NCBI GenBank assembly: GCA_036897485.1
Contig: JAYMTF010000648.1
Coordinates: 1 to 32,217, forward strand
Source: Pelargonium nanum
Taxonomy: Eukaryota > Streptophyta > Magnoliopsida > Geraniales > Geraniaceae
Direction of reading: 5' to 3'
DNA: 32,217 bases
How positions within the stretch are numbered: position 1 is the first letter of the stretch; each line of letters begins with the position of its first letter. The notes beneath the pieces were generated by a model. That model saw nothing but the letters and a program-made list of their open reading frames with translations, searched no databases and was not told the origin of the DNA. The translations under genes and the position numbers were made by a program. Of the stretch, positions 1 to 12,200 are shown in pieces.

Positions 1-179
1 ACTTCACATTTTGTGACATTAGTGATTTAATGTTGGGGCCATTGGTGGCCAAATCAAGCTTTGTGCTACTAATTTTTGGCTTCACTTGTTAGTTATAGCT
101 AACTGCATATGTAAATTGTTCTTAATGATGATGAGGTTTTATTTTTATTTTTACTATAACAATGTAGAAACGTCAATAG

Positions 180-1060
180 AATACATCATCATTCATATAT
201 ATTTCAAGATATTTTTTTCTCACAGTTGGTTTATATATATATATATATATATATATGTTAATTGTACATATATGATCTATAATATAAAATGGTTTTGTAC
301 TTTATCACACTTTTAATAATATGTTATGACCACATCATTATATATCACGTGACTAAAAAATCTGTTGATTGAACGTGTGTGTATACTATCATTCAAATAT
401 AATTGAAGAATAACACTTTATGATTACTTATGCATTCTTGATTATACATATCACATCTAGAATAATATGTGATTATGTACTTTACCAAACAATTTTGATC
501 ATGTTATTATAACCACATCACCATATAAGAAGTAGACAAAATTGATAGAATATATACCACCATCCATATATATGTGTGTGCGCGCGCGTATAAAGATACA
601 AATACTTTTTTTTTTGCTTTGCTTTTTTACTTTTGGTTTATGCATATATGCTTAGTCATATGTATCATTTAAAGTCGAATAGGATTATGTAGTTTATCAA
701 ATACTTCCGACTATATGTTGTTATGTATGACCTAAAGTAGAAAAAATGTCAATCAAAATACATACCATCATTCATATATTTGAAGAAATATTTTTTTTCT
801 TGTTTATGGTTTATGTATGTTCAATCTTACACTTCATTTAGAATCAATCATATGATCAAGATTAGACTATAGGTCGATTGAATAATGTGTGTGTGTGCGC
901 GCGCATGCTATCGTTTAAATATATACGAAGAAACACAATTTTTTTTTCTTATTTGTACTTTGTATATCATGTATATCTTCAGTTATACGTATCATATAGA
1001 ATCAAACATGATTTAAAGATTTATAAACACTTCTGATCATATGTTATGTAGTTTTTATTG
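180..1060. repeat. Eroded tandem array, unit about 170-210 bp
   Basis: A motif like catcattcatata followed by a T run recurs, diverged, near 188, 386, 555, 766 and 906. A second anchor like gatcatatgttat recurs near 314, 493, 705 and 1029. The spacing suggests four to five degenerate copies of a unit near 170-210 bp. Two of them carry an alternating GT-then-GC tract (about 571-587 and 886-903), and a TA microsatellite lies at 232-256. No coding potential is visible. Divergence is high, so exact unit boundaries are uncertain. Confidence 0.5.
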
Positions 1061-1705
1061 ATTACTACTAGACAAGACTTGTGACCTAACATAGGCATTA
1101 TAATTTCAAATTAAACATGCTATAGGAAGCAAATTATAGGAAATATATTGAGCAATATATTGTGTGAGAAGCTATACTATATGTAGAGTGTTAGGAGGGT
1201 GGGTGGAATATAGGCACTAAGTCTTTTTTTTTCCTCCATCAATGGAGGGCAAGCTAATAAGCTAATACATGTGATGTGAAGGTTCATCTAATTGGTCACT
1301 CACTACATTTTTTAGAATTAGACTTTGGTAGGACCTTGACACTTTGTGGAGCACATTGGGACCACATGTGCAATGTTTTTGTGCAAACATTTTGTCATAG
1401 TGCATGTAAGAGAATTTAATTAGACATGAAATTGTCCAATCAAAACAACTACAAATCTTGTTCATCATTAACAACTGTCCTCCTAACATGGGTTTGATTT
1501 TTGTAGTTGAAATGGGTTTACTTTCCACTATCTAAATAAACATTTAAGTGCATTTATAAAGTGACGTGTCAATCAATTTTATATATTATATTTTTAATTT
1601 TGTTGTTTAAAATTAAACTTAATTAAACAACTTTAGTAACAAGATGTACAATACATATAACGCATTGTAATTCAACAACATTATTATTGTATCATATATG
1701 TTTCA
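1061..1705. other. AT-rich intergenic DNA, nothing recognised
   Basis: Short reading frames occur (for example 1262-1528 minus) but show no recognisable domain, codon bias or splice structure. No repeat or RNA gene was seen. Confidence 0.5.
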
Positions 1706-1936
1706 TTAGTTGACAAATCATTTTTTTTATAAGCGACGGGACAGCAGACCTACAAAGACCTGTGTTTCTCACCCCTTAGTGAGGGCGTCACCCGAGTTAG
1801 TTGTTAGCTTTCTTCTTAAATCCATAAATCTCACCACATACCGTCGGCAAGGAGGCTCGAACCTGAGACCTCAAAGGAAAACCAAAACGCATCAACCGCT
1901 TGACCCAACATGCCTTGGTTAATTGACAAATCATTT
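1706..1936 (-). mobile_element. tRNA-derived SINE with target-site duplication
   Basis: Read on the minus strand, the element begins with an RNA polymerase III type head: an A-box-like gtcaagcggtt and a good B box (ggttcgagcct at about 1855-1865). It ends in a short A-rich tail, seen as the T run 1721-1728 on the plus strand. The body is about 1724-1918. It is flanked by an 18-bp direct repeat differing at one position (ttagttgacaaatcattt at 1706-1723 and ttaattgacaaatcattt at 1919-1936). Head, tail and duplication together mark retroposition by a LINE-type machinery. The head resembles the copy at about 10605-10700. The family name is not known to me. Confidence 0.85.
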
Positions 1937-4317
1937 GATAAAATATTTGAAACACTTAGTGTTACTCAAAATATTATCATTATTATAAAAAACTTTGATT
2001 AATTAGGAACATTAATCATTCTTACTTTATATATAGTCGATTGAAGTGATGCCAATATTATCATCTAAGATTTCCCAAATCGTGAAAATGGCCCACCAAG
2101 CTGTGGTTATCAATGAAATTGAGCCAATAGAAATAATTATTTAAAAAAGAGAGATTATAATAATAATTATTAAATTTGAATTAGAGGGACATGATCCAAT
2201 CATAATACAAAACTCCATTAACTTTCTAATCATCTTTTCTTTTCTTTTTGCAACCAATACTTTGGAAGTATCCAAAAAGGATCAAAAGATAACCCCCAAA
2301 ATTGAGACTTTTTAGTTTTCAAGTTCAAATCCCTTTTATGGATTATGTTCAAAGCATTTTTTAGGGATCCAAACAATGTAGGGTGCAAGTAAACTTTATA
2401 TATAAACTTTTATAGGTAATTCAAGTAAGAATATCTACTTCATATCATATGTACTTTGAAGGAGATTTGTAAAAGTAAAATTATCTTTTTATCTTATAAT
2501 ATTTATATTGTTTATTTATAAACCATCTATAAATATAAAGATTATGCTATTAATTATCTCAAACTTTGTACTACTTTTGTTGTACAAAATGATGTACCAA
2601 CATTGTATTTTATTATTTGACAAATCGACACACACACACATATATATATATATTTATATATATACACACACTACTACTATTCCATGAAATTTTAGTGCTA
2701 AGCGTCTTCATTAATGAGATAGTTTTGTACAATTAACTTGTTGTAATCCAACCAAATTTTTAAAAAAGTAATTGATGATGTGTTGTTTTTAATTAAATTA
2801 GACATCGACATGTACAAATATATTTTTACAATATCATAAACATATAACATTATTATAAATATTTCTCTCTCCATTTTTACTCTTTTTTTTATATATTAAG
2901 ATTTTCGGTAAAACGTTTATATTTTTTTAAGACAGATAGAATTATTATAAGTTTACATTGTTATGTAAATTACGCCGTCCCAAACTTAAAATAAGAAAAA
3001 TACATTTAAAAGAAATTGCTATAATAACATAATATAATTAATCTAAGGTTGTGTGAAGTTAGCTTTAAGTCATGTGAAATGACTTTTTTTAGTAGAAAAT
3101 ACTTTATTTTAAATTAAGTATCTAACATGGAGCCAACCCTAGATTACAAGTCTAGAATGTCGACAACATTTTCTAAATTATTTTTTTATTACAAAAAAGT
3201 CCAAGAAGTTTATTAATTTAATTTGAGTTGTTTTTAAAAATACACTGTATAAAAAATCCCATGAAATTGAGCTTAGGGACTTTGGTCAATCAATGAGACA
3301 AAACAAATGTGGGTTTGGGTATTATTTGGTATTAAAGTGAGAGACACATAGGCGGCTACATAGCAACATATAGTGATTAATATTAATTTGTGCCCATAAA
3401 AAATATTAATTTGTGGGACATCACCACATGAAAATGACAAAAATGTAAATCTTAGATTCTCTTATTAGATACTTAATTAATTAGCATTTTGTTAGGGTTT
3501 TGGCCCTATGATTCTACTCTTCTTATGGTTTTTCTTGTTTAATATAAAAAATTAGTTGTAAATTTAGTTGAGTTTATCATTATTAATGTCTTTTTTTTTA
3601 AGGATCATTATTAATGTCTAGTTGGGTTTTTAATTAATTAAGCATACAATTAAGTTCAGTCCAATTTTGTGATTATAATCGAGACCAAATCGGTCAATTC
3701 AGTTATTTACAAAAGAAATTGTTATTTACAAAAGAATCCAGTCTTAATTCAATTTAGTTTGAATCTTTTATATTTTATTTTTTCTTTTATGAAATTAAAT
3801 TTGTAATATATTTTTAACTACTTCAATTTCATAAAAAATATTAAAGCTAAAGTATTAAAAAAGTATTAATATTTTTTCAATATGTGTCATTCAATTCACT
3901 TAGGGTATGTAGTAACTACAAATATTATAAAAAAATCAAAGTTTAGTTCAATTCAATCATGGTTCTATTTACACCCTTGTTGGTATGTAGTAACTACAAA
4001 TATTTTAAAACTGACAGTCTATTTTGAGAATTCAACGATATGATTCATAAGACACATTTGTCACTTGAAAGGGCATATTATTCGCTTCTAATGCATACAA
4101 AGAAGCATATGTGGTCACATATATATAATTAAAGTTTGACTGATTAAATTAAGGTTGGGATTAGTGGAATCAAACCCTCTAAATGCAATATAGTAATGCA
4201 CATGTTGGGCTTAGTTAAACACTAATTATGAAAGATACTAACAAGATTTAGCAAACCTTGAGTTGTGGAAAATTTTGTCCCTTTGTGGAAAATTTTATTA
4301 GGAAATGTTTCCTTTTG
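1937..4317. other. AT-rich intergenic DNA
   Basis: The sequence is very AT-rich with many stops in all frames. A compound AC/AT microsatellite lies at 2628-2670. A short local duplication, the motif atcattattaatgtct, occurs at about 3575-3620. No gene, RNA or bounded mobile element was recognised. Confidence 0.5.
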
Positions 4318-4862
4318 TTTCTTAAACTATCTGTTTTGTTTTAAATTGAACTTCATTTTAATTTAGTTTTTATATTGTACATGTCATTTTAATTTAATTT
4401 TACAATTATGCAAATTTGTTTTAAATTGATCAAATCTATAATTCAGTAGTCAAATTAAAATGACATAATATTTAATTTAACATTTTTCTTAATGAAAATA
4501 TTAGGATGACGTGGTGTCTCCGCTGCGATGGAATGACATCCACGTGGCTAATTATTTTGTTTTGTTATTATAAAATACAACATCTCCTTCCGCATGTGCG
4601 TATTGTGTGTTATTTATTTCAGTATCAGCATGTGCTTAGTAATTGTTGCGTGAACACCACAACAACAACTATTTTTTCCAAGAAAATATCTCTTCTCAGA
4701 AAATAAACACCACCTCAACTTAATTTAACAAAAGGCTACATATTGAACCAATTTGAACAGTGAATGGACCTAATTGAGACAATATATTGATAGTTTAGAG
4801 AATAAATTGAAACAAAATCTAGATAGTGTATTAATTTGAAATAAAACAAATAATTTAAAAGG
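4318..4862. mobile_element. Possible foldback or MULE-like non-autonomous element
   Basis: The two ends are imperfect inverted repeats. The left part (from cttaaactatctgttttg) resembles the reverse complement of the right part (ending ataaaacaaataatttaaaa). Near the centre, 4508-4555 holds a shorter inverted pair around acgtggtgtc and gacatccacgt. Similar text with recurring caatttagt-like words occurs at about 27900-28130 and 31540-31620. No target-site duplication could be fixed, so the class is a guess. Confidence 0.35.
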
Positions 4863-6295
4863 CCAAAATAAAACATTGTTCTTAAATATAAGTTCTAAAC
4901 GAGTTGTGTGTAAATTATGTATATGTAACCTTAAGCTATCTCCTATTATTTTAATGTATTTATTAACATGATAATAATAATGATTTGAGGAAGAACTGGT
5001 CCCCAAACAGATAACCTAAAATGTGTTTATTAAAAAAATTGTTATTTAATAAGATTTTATTTTCTTGTTTATTGCTAAGAAATGACACTAGTTGTTGCAA
5101 GTTCACATAAACTATCACAACATTTTGTACCAATATTATGTTCCTATTTTTGGACGTTTTAAGGAATCAAATGACTGTCAAAATAATCCATATTCAAGTT
5201 TTTTTTTAATTTATATTTATATAATTTTATAAACAATATAATTGTCTCCAACACTCGAACTAGACATGCTACTTAAGAAAATCAATTAACTCTTACTTGT
5301 TTAGCGTATTCTGATTTAGTATATTGTTAGGGGAGTTGGTAAAGACATAAATTTTAAGTGCGATTTGACTTAGTAATACCAAATATGATCTCACAAAACT
5401 AAATCGATAAACATGCAAGTATTTTTTTGGCCAGCCTACTTAGTTATACGAGTCATGTATAAACTATTTATTGATCCACTCGTTTAAAGGTGAAAATGTA
5501 ATTTTAAATCATAATCGGGTAAAATATAGCTCATAATTACTGAATTGACCAAATTTATCGAGTCATATCAAACTGTATAATTTAAACATGTCTTGTCAAC
5601 CCGCTTATAAATGAATTGTGTTCGTATCGTGTCAACTATCTTATAATCAGGTCGGGTTCATATTAATCCGTTAATAGAATGTTAAACTTTTAACGCTCTA
5701 TCAAGTTAACAAAGGTATATCACCTCATGAGATAACACTCGTATTCGTCCCTACGTAATTGTAGAACTCTCTGAATCCATTTTTTTTTCAGGTTCAACAT
5801 GTTATGTATATAGCTTTCTTGATCATATAAATAACAATATTAGGAACTATATAGTATTCAATATTCAAACACTTGAACAAGCAATAGTTGACTATCTAGT
5901 CAGGGATCAATAAAACTTACCAAAAAAAGATTTGTTAGAAAAAAATACCCAGAAGAACAAATATTGTTTCTCTATTACAACACAAAGCAAATCCCAGAAC
6001 TTTACATGCAGGATTTAAACTATCCAATTCAATATACGTTTTCTCGACGAAAACATAGAAAATAACACAATAATTTTACGTTAACACTCGAAACAAATGA
6101 ATTTTCATTACCGTTCGACAAAAGCTACTTATGTCCAGACTCGATAAAAATAAGACTTGCCTACTAAGGTAAATTCAAATACCAAATACCGACACAAAAA
6201 AAAATGAAACAAAGAATACAAGACAAGGCATGTCGGGGATTTGAAGCTCTCGAGTGATTCAAAATTTACTATATAAGATTTACCTGAATTCATTG
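4863..6295. other. Intergenic DNA and probable ARG1 3' region
   Basis: The part next to 6295 should hold the 3' untranslated region of ARG1, but no clear poly(A) signal was assigned. About 5430-5690 contains words such as gtgttcgtatcgtgtc and ggtcgggttcat. These look like worn debris of the hAT-like repeats found elsewhere in the window. No gene was recognised. Confidence 0.45.
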
Positions 6296-9200
6296 TCATG
6301 CTTTCTTGTCGCTTTTGAGGTTGAGGTTGAACCATTTCTTTTTAGACGATTTGTCCTTCCCTTCTGCGCTTCCATCGTCTACTGGACTCTCGGCCCTTGG
6401 CTCGTCACTCGGGACTTTGCTACTACTTCCGTTACTTGTGCTCACGCCGCTTCCACTGTTATTGCCGCTTGGCTTGGTGACGCTGAATGAGGAATGAATG
6501 CTGTCTCGCTGCTTTAGCAGCTCTTCTACCTGTGATGGGCCGAGCAGATGGATTATGTCAGAGAAATAAGATTCAAGAAATAGAGCTGATAATTTAAGTT
6601 CGAACCCGCAGACACCCAAAATCTGACATGCCTTTCCAAAGTTCGGGTCTAATGAAATAGACACATTAGTTTTCAAGTCGGGTTTACCATGGGAAGAGTG
6701 TGGGCCAAGTTCATGTTAGGTCTTTTCAACCTAACCCTGAAACTGAAAAAGCCCGACCCTAAACCTGAATTGTCAACTCTATGAAGAAAGAACCAAAAGT
6801 TATTAGTTTGGATTAAGTTTTTTGCAACGGGATCGGAATGGAATTCCAAAGCTATTCTCATGACCAAAAAACATTAGAACATTAAAAATGAAAATCTCAT
6901 TTACATTTCCCATTCTTGAACAAAAACTCTTATCTAAACGCTACCTTAGTTCTTCAAATCCTTTAGAGGAAAAAAAAACATAAGAAAATAAAAGAGTTGG
7001 GTTATTCTATTGTTCCATATGTGATTCATTTCTCAAAAGATTTACAAAATTATTGCCGTACCACTTTTACAGCACAAGTTAGCAATTGAGGCATGCAGCA
7101 ATTACAAGTCTACAACTCCAATGTGTGTGTGTGTGTGAGAGAGAGAGAGAGTAGGAATGGCAACAGAGCGGGTTTTGTAATCCCTGCCCCGTTCCCCACC
7201 CACGTCCTCGCCCCATGCCCCGGTCGGGGACTTTTCCGGTCTCCGTTCGAGGAGAGGGATCCCTATGCCTCATAAACCTCACGTTTCTTTAATGTTATAT
7301 TACTAAATATACATTAAATCTCAACAACAAAAAATACTAATCATTTACAAGATTATATCACAATTAATTTGAACAAATTGTTAAATATAATTTATAAAAA
7401 AAAATTAATATGAAACATATTTAGGAATATAAACATAAATATTTATTATATTATATTATTTAATTAATGTATCGGATTCGAGGCAGGTCATAGTTGGTTG
7501 AATTTGCCATTCAAAACTTGCGGGTCAGGTGGGTCAAACCCACACCTCTTGTAAGCTGAATTCAGGTTAAACCCTTTTCGACTCAAAACCCAAATTGTCA
7601 ACTCTAAGAGAGTATGATGGATTGATGGACATTTTACAGTTTAGGTTCAGTCAGTCATGATCACGTTTCAACATCTCAAGTCTCAACCCTATGCATATAT
7701 ATAAGATATGCAGCAAACAATAAGTGGGACAAAGAGCAAAGAAAACGTACAGACTGCTTCTCGAGGCTGTATCTGTTGGTCACTTCTTGAAAGCGTTGCA
7801 ATGCCTACAAAACATCAAAGCGAATATATAAAACGTCAAAACAGGTTAGGGTTTGTATTACCAAACACCCTGCAAAAGGATCATGTTCAAAAACCAGTAA
7901 CGCTACCTTTCTGTATTCTATTTCGAATTGGCGTAGCTCAGTTCTTTTTCTTAAAATCTGATCCTCTATCTCCTTAAGCTTCTCGGTCGTTTCCTCAAAT
8001 GTCTTGGCACAAAGTGCCTCTATCGTGTAAGTAGCAGTCTTAAAGAAATTATCTCCTGCAAAAAGTATGAGAAGATCAGTAAATACATAAACAATTCTAT
8101 CACATTGATACTTAGTTGCAAAAGAAAAACAAATATGGAACAAAATCACAAGTTCATACCATAAACGGCAAATATATGAGTGCCAGCTTTTAGTTCTGAA
8201 ACCTCACAAGGTTGAAGACCTTCCAACCTTTTGAAGAAGGCGGCTTCCGGATCCTTGGCAATTGCTAACTGCACAATCACATGTACGATGCATTAATTCT
8301 TCAGCCACGACACATGACAAGAAAGACATGCAACATGATATATATATATAGAGAGAGAGAGAGGGAGAGGTTGGTGAAGACGTGAAGAAACACACATACC
8401 GCATTCATGGTAGAATCCATTCTGTACACTTGAAAATGTAAAAAATACATCCCGGCAGATGTTATCTTGCCGGTCTTCTCGCTATCTTCCTGAAAATCAA
8501 CATAAAAAACACCATATTTACTGAATTCTTGAACACTACTTACTTGCACCGGGCATGAAGCACATCATTTTTCTAAAGATCAGACCAGTATCATATAGCA
8601 ATCTTGTAAGATAGCTTTTGGATTAAAAAAAATTGAATTAGAATGGGAATGTGATTCAATCCAAAGCCATTTTCATGACCAAAAAGTTCTCATCCAAAGA
8701 AGAAGAACAAGAATCATTCCCATTCTTGATTTCCATTACCGAACTATTTTTTTTAATCCAAATGTTACACAAATAAAATGTAAATCAATTACTTCAGCCA
8801 ACTCAAATTACTATTCACAAGCACTGAACAGAACTTGGAACTAAATAACAATTCATGGATAATATTGGGAAACAAAAGAAAAATGATCGACAAAACATCA
8901 AAGAAGAATCAAGGTACCTGTAAGGCTAAACCATAACCACCATTGGCGTCTTGTTCGAAATAAAGTAACTGGAAAAGCACATTAGGTTTAAATATTATAA
9001 CTCAAATGATAAAAAAAAAAATAGATGCAGAGAAAGCAAAAGCATTCTAGCCATTGTTTAACATTTAACAATAAGAAATTAACATCACCGGCAAAACATT
9101 ATTATGAGTACATTTATGTGGAAACGCACCTTAAATTTGCTTTGTGCAGTTGAGGTAACTCTTACAACAATCCCAGCTTCAGCTTGTTGCTCATTAATAG

Positions 9201-12200
9201 TTACACCGAAGAAGTGAGCACACTGCTTCTCTACCTATAGTGAAACACATAAAAGAAAAGGCCTAGAGTGAAAATCTACATAGCGTCTGGAAAGAATTTT
9301 TGTTCAGAAATGAGAATCAAGAATCAAAATAGGAATGAGATTTCATTTAGAGCTGGCAATTCGTATCGTAACACGACATGAAATTAGCGTGCTTGGGCTC
9401 CACATTTTGTATTCGTGTCATGTTCGTGTTGGAGATCCCAACAAGTTTAGTAATCGTGTCATGTTCGTGTTGGGCCTCCAAAACACGCACACACGAATAA
9501 TTAGTCGTGTTGTGACACACACACTTAAGTTATAATTGTAAATTAATTCTAATAATGTGCCGAACATGTTCGTTCTATCGTGCAAAATGTGTTGGGTTGT
9601 GTTTGTGTCAATCTGTTGTGACGTGTCAACATGCCTCATTTAGTTACCGTGTTAAACGTGTAGTGTTCTTGTTGGGTGACTTGGGTTGTGCAGCACACAG
9701 TCAACCTTCGGCACGACACGCGCGCACGAATTGCAAGCTCTAATTTCATTATTAATGTTTGGATTAGGAAATTTTGGTCATGAGAATGACTTCCCATTCC
9801 AAGTTTTTTTATTCCAAACGCTACCATAGAGTATGGCTATATCATTCTATACGTCATTAAGCACCTTTCCGCTAACTGATGTTCCGATTGGAAGAGGTCT
9901 GACAGTAACAGTTCCATTCAGAGCTTCTTCAAGGACAGTAGCAGAGATTGTGGTCTTGATAGGTACACCAAGCTTGCTACAATAACAAATAAATAAATAA
10001 ATAACATTGTTAAGACGTTAAAGACTAGCTAACCAATACTAATTATGTTTAAGCCAATGTATTATATATCACCTGAATAGTGCTGCAAACATTGTATTGA
10101 CAGTTCCAAGGTTAGATAAGTCAATTTCCATGTCCATGCCATCGGCCTCAAGAGCCTACTCAAGTTATTCAAGAAATCCCAAAAACATTTGAGTTCAGAA
10201 AATTTGAAAAGAATTTGTTAACTAATAAAGGTTGAAATTGTATACTAAAACGAAATAATCCCAAGATACGAAGTACTTGCAAGATACATAAACTCCTAAA
10301 CATACAGAAGACAAACTATATATAAACTTTGACTTTCCCATCAGATAAAAACTCCCATATGGAAGACGCTCAACAACACCTTATGAGCTAACGTAAACTA
10401 AATATTGACATAACTGAGGTAGACCCATGCATGATCTACCGCCAATCTACGCAAGCAGAAAGAGTATGAATTCACATGTAATTAATTTCTATTTGGAAAG
10501 TGTCTTGTGCATGCGGACATAGTCAGAATCATTTACTGGTTTGCTTGAAAACAATTTCAAGTGAACACAAACTTCTCTCCTTCCCTTGATGAAGGCAAGA
10601 CTTCCTTTTTTATTGGCGATACCAACACCATGAAGGGAGGCTCGAAACTGAGACCTCGAGGGATCCAAGTGCCTTAAACCGCTTGGCCAAACTTGACACA
10701 GTCTTTACTTTCTGGTATGATATGAAGAGAATTTGCATGTTTAACCAAATGAGGCCTACATGTTTTAAATAACTTATTCTACAAATGCTTATTAGTTTGC
10801 ATTCATTGAAAAAAAAAAAAAAAAAAAGCAATGTATATCAACAATTTGATGCACAATCTATGTAGTGATGACTGTGTGATCACACCCTCTATTTTATTTT
10901 ACTTTTAATGAAGAAAAATTTCTCACTTTAAAAATAAGGTCCTTAAAACTTGTCTCTGAATAATGATAGCCTTTCAACTAGTATCATAGCACCAACAACC
11001 TTCATAGACACGATATACCATACTTTATCCATCCCATAATAAGTGTCATGTTTTCCTGACATTTTTGTCCCAAAATAAGTGTCATCTTTTTCTTTTTAGG
11101 AAGTTAGTTATTTATGAAATATCAATAATATCCCTATAATAAGTTAGTTAACATCCATTAAGTTTGTTACAACACGTGTCCTTAGGGATATAAGAGGAAA
11201 TGCACAACACTATCTTCTCCTTATTTTTCTCAAAATAGAAATCAAGACTTATTTTGGGACGGATGAAGCATATTGTTAAAAGTAAATAACCTATCATCTT
11301 GGTTGCCTAATGCAAAATCTTGATCCCTTGAACACACGATATAACAATCCTAAAACCAAAAGTTTGACGGATAGGACTTATTATTGACTTCAGTTTAAAG
11401 ATGGAACACCAAAAGAAGATTCAATGATAATTGTTCTATTTCAATTCCTTGTACGAGAGGAGAAATTCACCTCAAACCCTGCACTGTCATATTGTCTTTT
11501 TTTCTCTGGATCAGATAAGATGCTATAAGAATATGCCACCTCTTTGAAAAGGTCCGACGCTTCTGGATTGCTAGCATTCTTATCGGGATGATACCTGTAC
11601 ATAAGTTAAAATACACGGTGATAGTGTATACAAGAAATAAAATTTGATATCAGTAACTACACCAAACTTAAAAATACAAATATTAAAATTTTCAACAAAA
11701 AATCTAACTGTTTTGATTGACGGTAAATGCACTCCACTTTTCTAGCTATTGCTAAATACTGCAAATAAACCTTAACAACTAAACCCATACTCCTATTTTG
11801 TTCACGAAAATTTACGACTCGTTCATGATTTTACACGGTAATTTAAAGTGCAAAGGTATTATCTTAAAAGGGCTATGGATGCACAACTAAAACCATCATA
11901 AGACACAGAGTTAGTAGTAACCACTACATCCTGTAAAATTCCAATCGTATTGTTGTCTAGATGACTGTCATATCAATGCTATCTCCAATAATGATTACAA
12001 ATTGCACTCAAATACAAAAATAAATATATCATATATATAATACACAACAGTTTCACATAACAAAAATACAAATATGGATGAAGTTTCGACAAAAAAATTA
12101 AACTCAACTACAACTTAAAGCGGTAATTTAAGGTACAAACCGATTATCTTGAAAGGGGTATGGATGTACAACTAGAGCCATCAACAAAACCATAAGATAC

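Noticed and set aside
86-316. Frame of 76 codons at the left edge
   Set aside because: The translation is low-complexity Tyr/Ile/Phe from AT repeats, inside the eroded tandem array.
1710-1922. Plus-strand frame of 70 codons
   Set aside because: It coincides with the body of the reverse-oriented SINE and has no coding meaning.
6530-6676. Open frame extending upstream of the last ARG1 exon
   Set aside because: It runs into a splice acceptor and then a hAT MITE; joining at 6529 restores the conserved coiled-coil text from exon 10.
7079-7282. Overlapping frames on both strands near the GC-rich stretch of ARG1 intron 10
   Set aside because: The sequence is a GT/GA microsatellite plus a hAT-like MITE end; the frames come from low-complexity composition.
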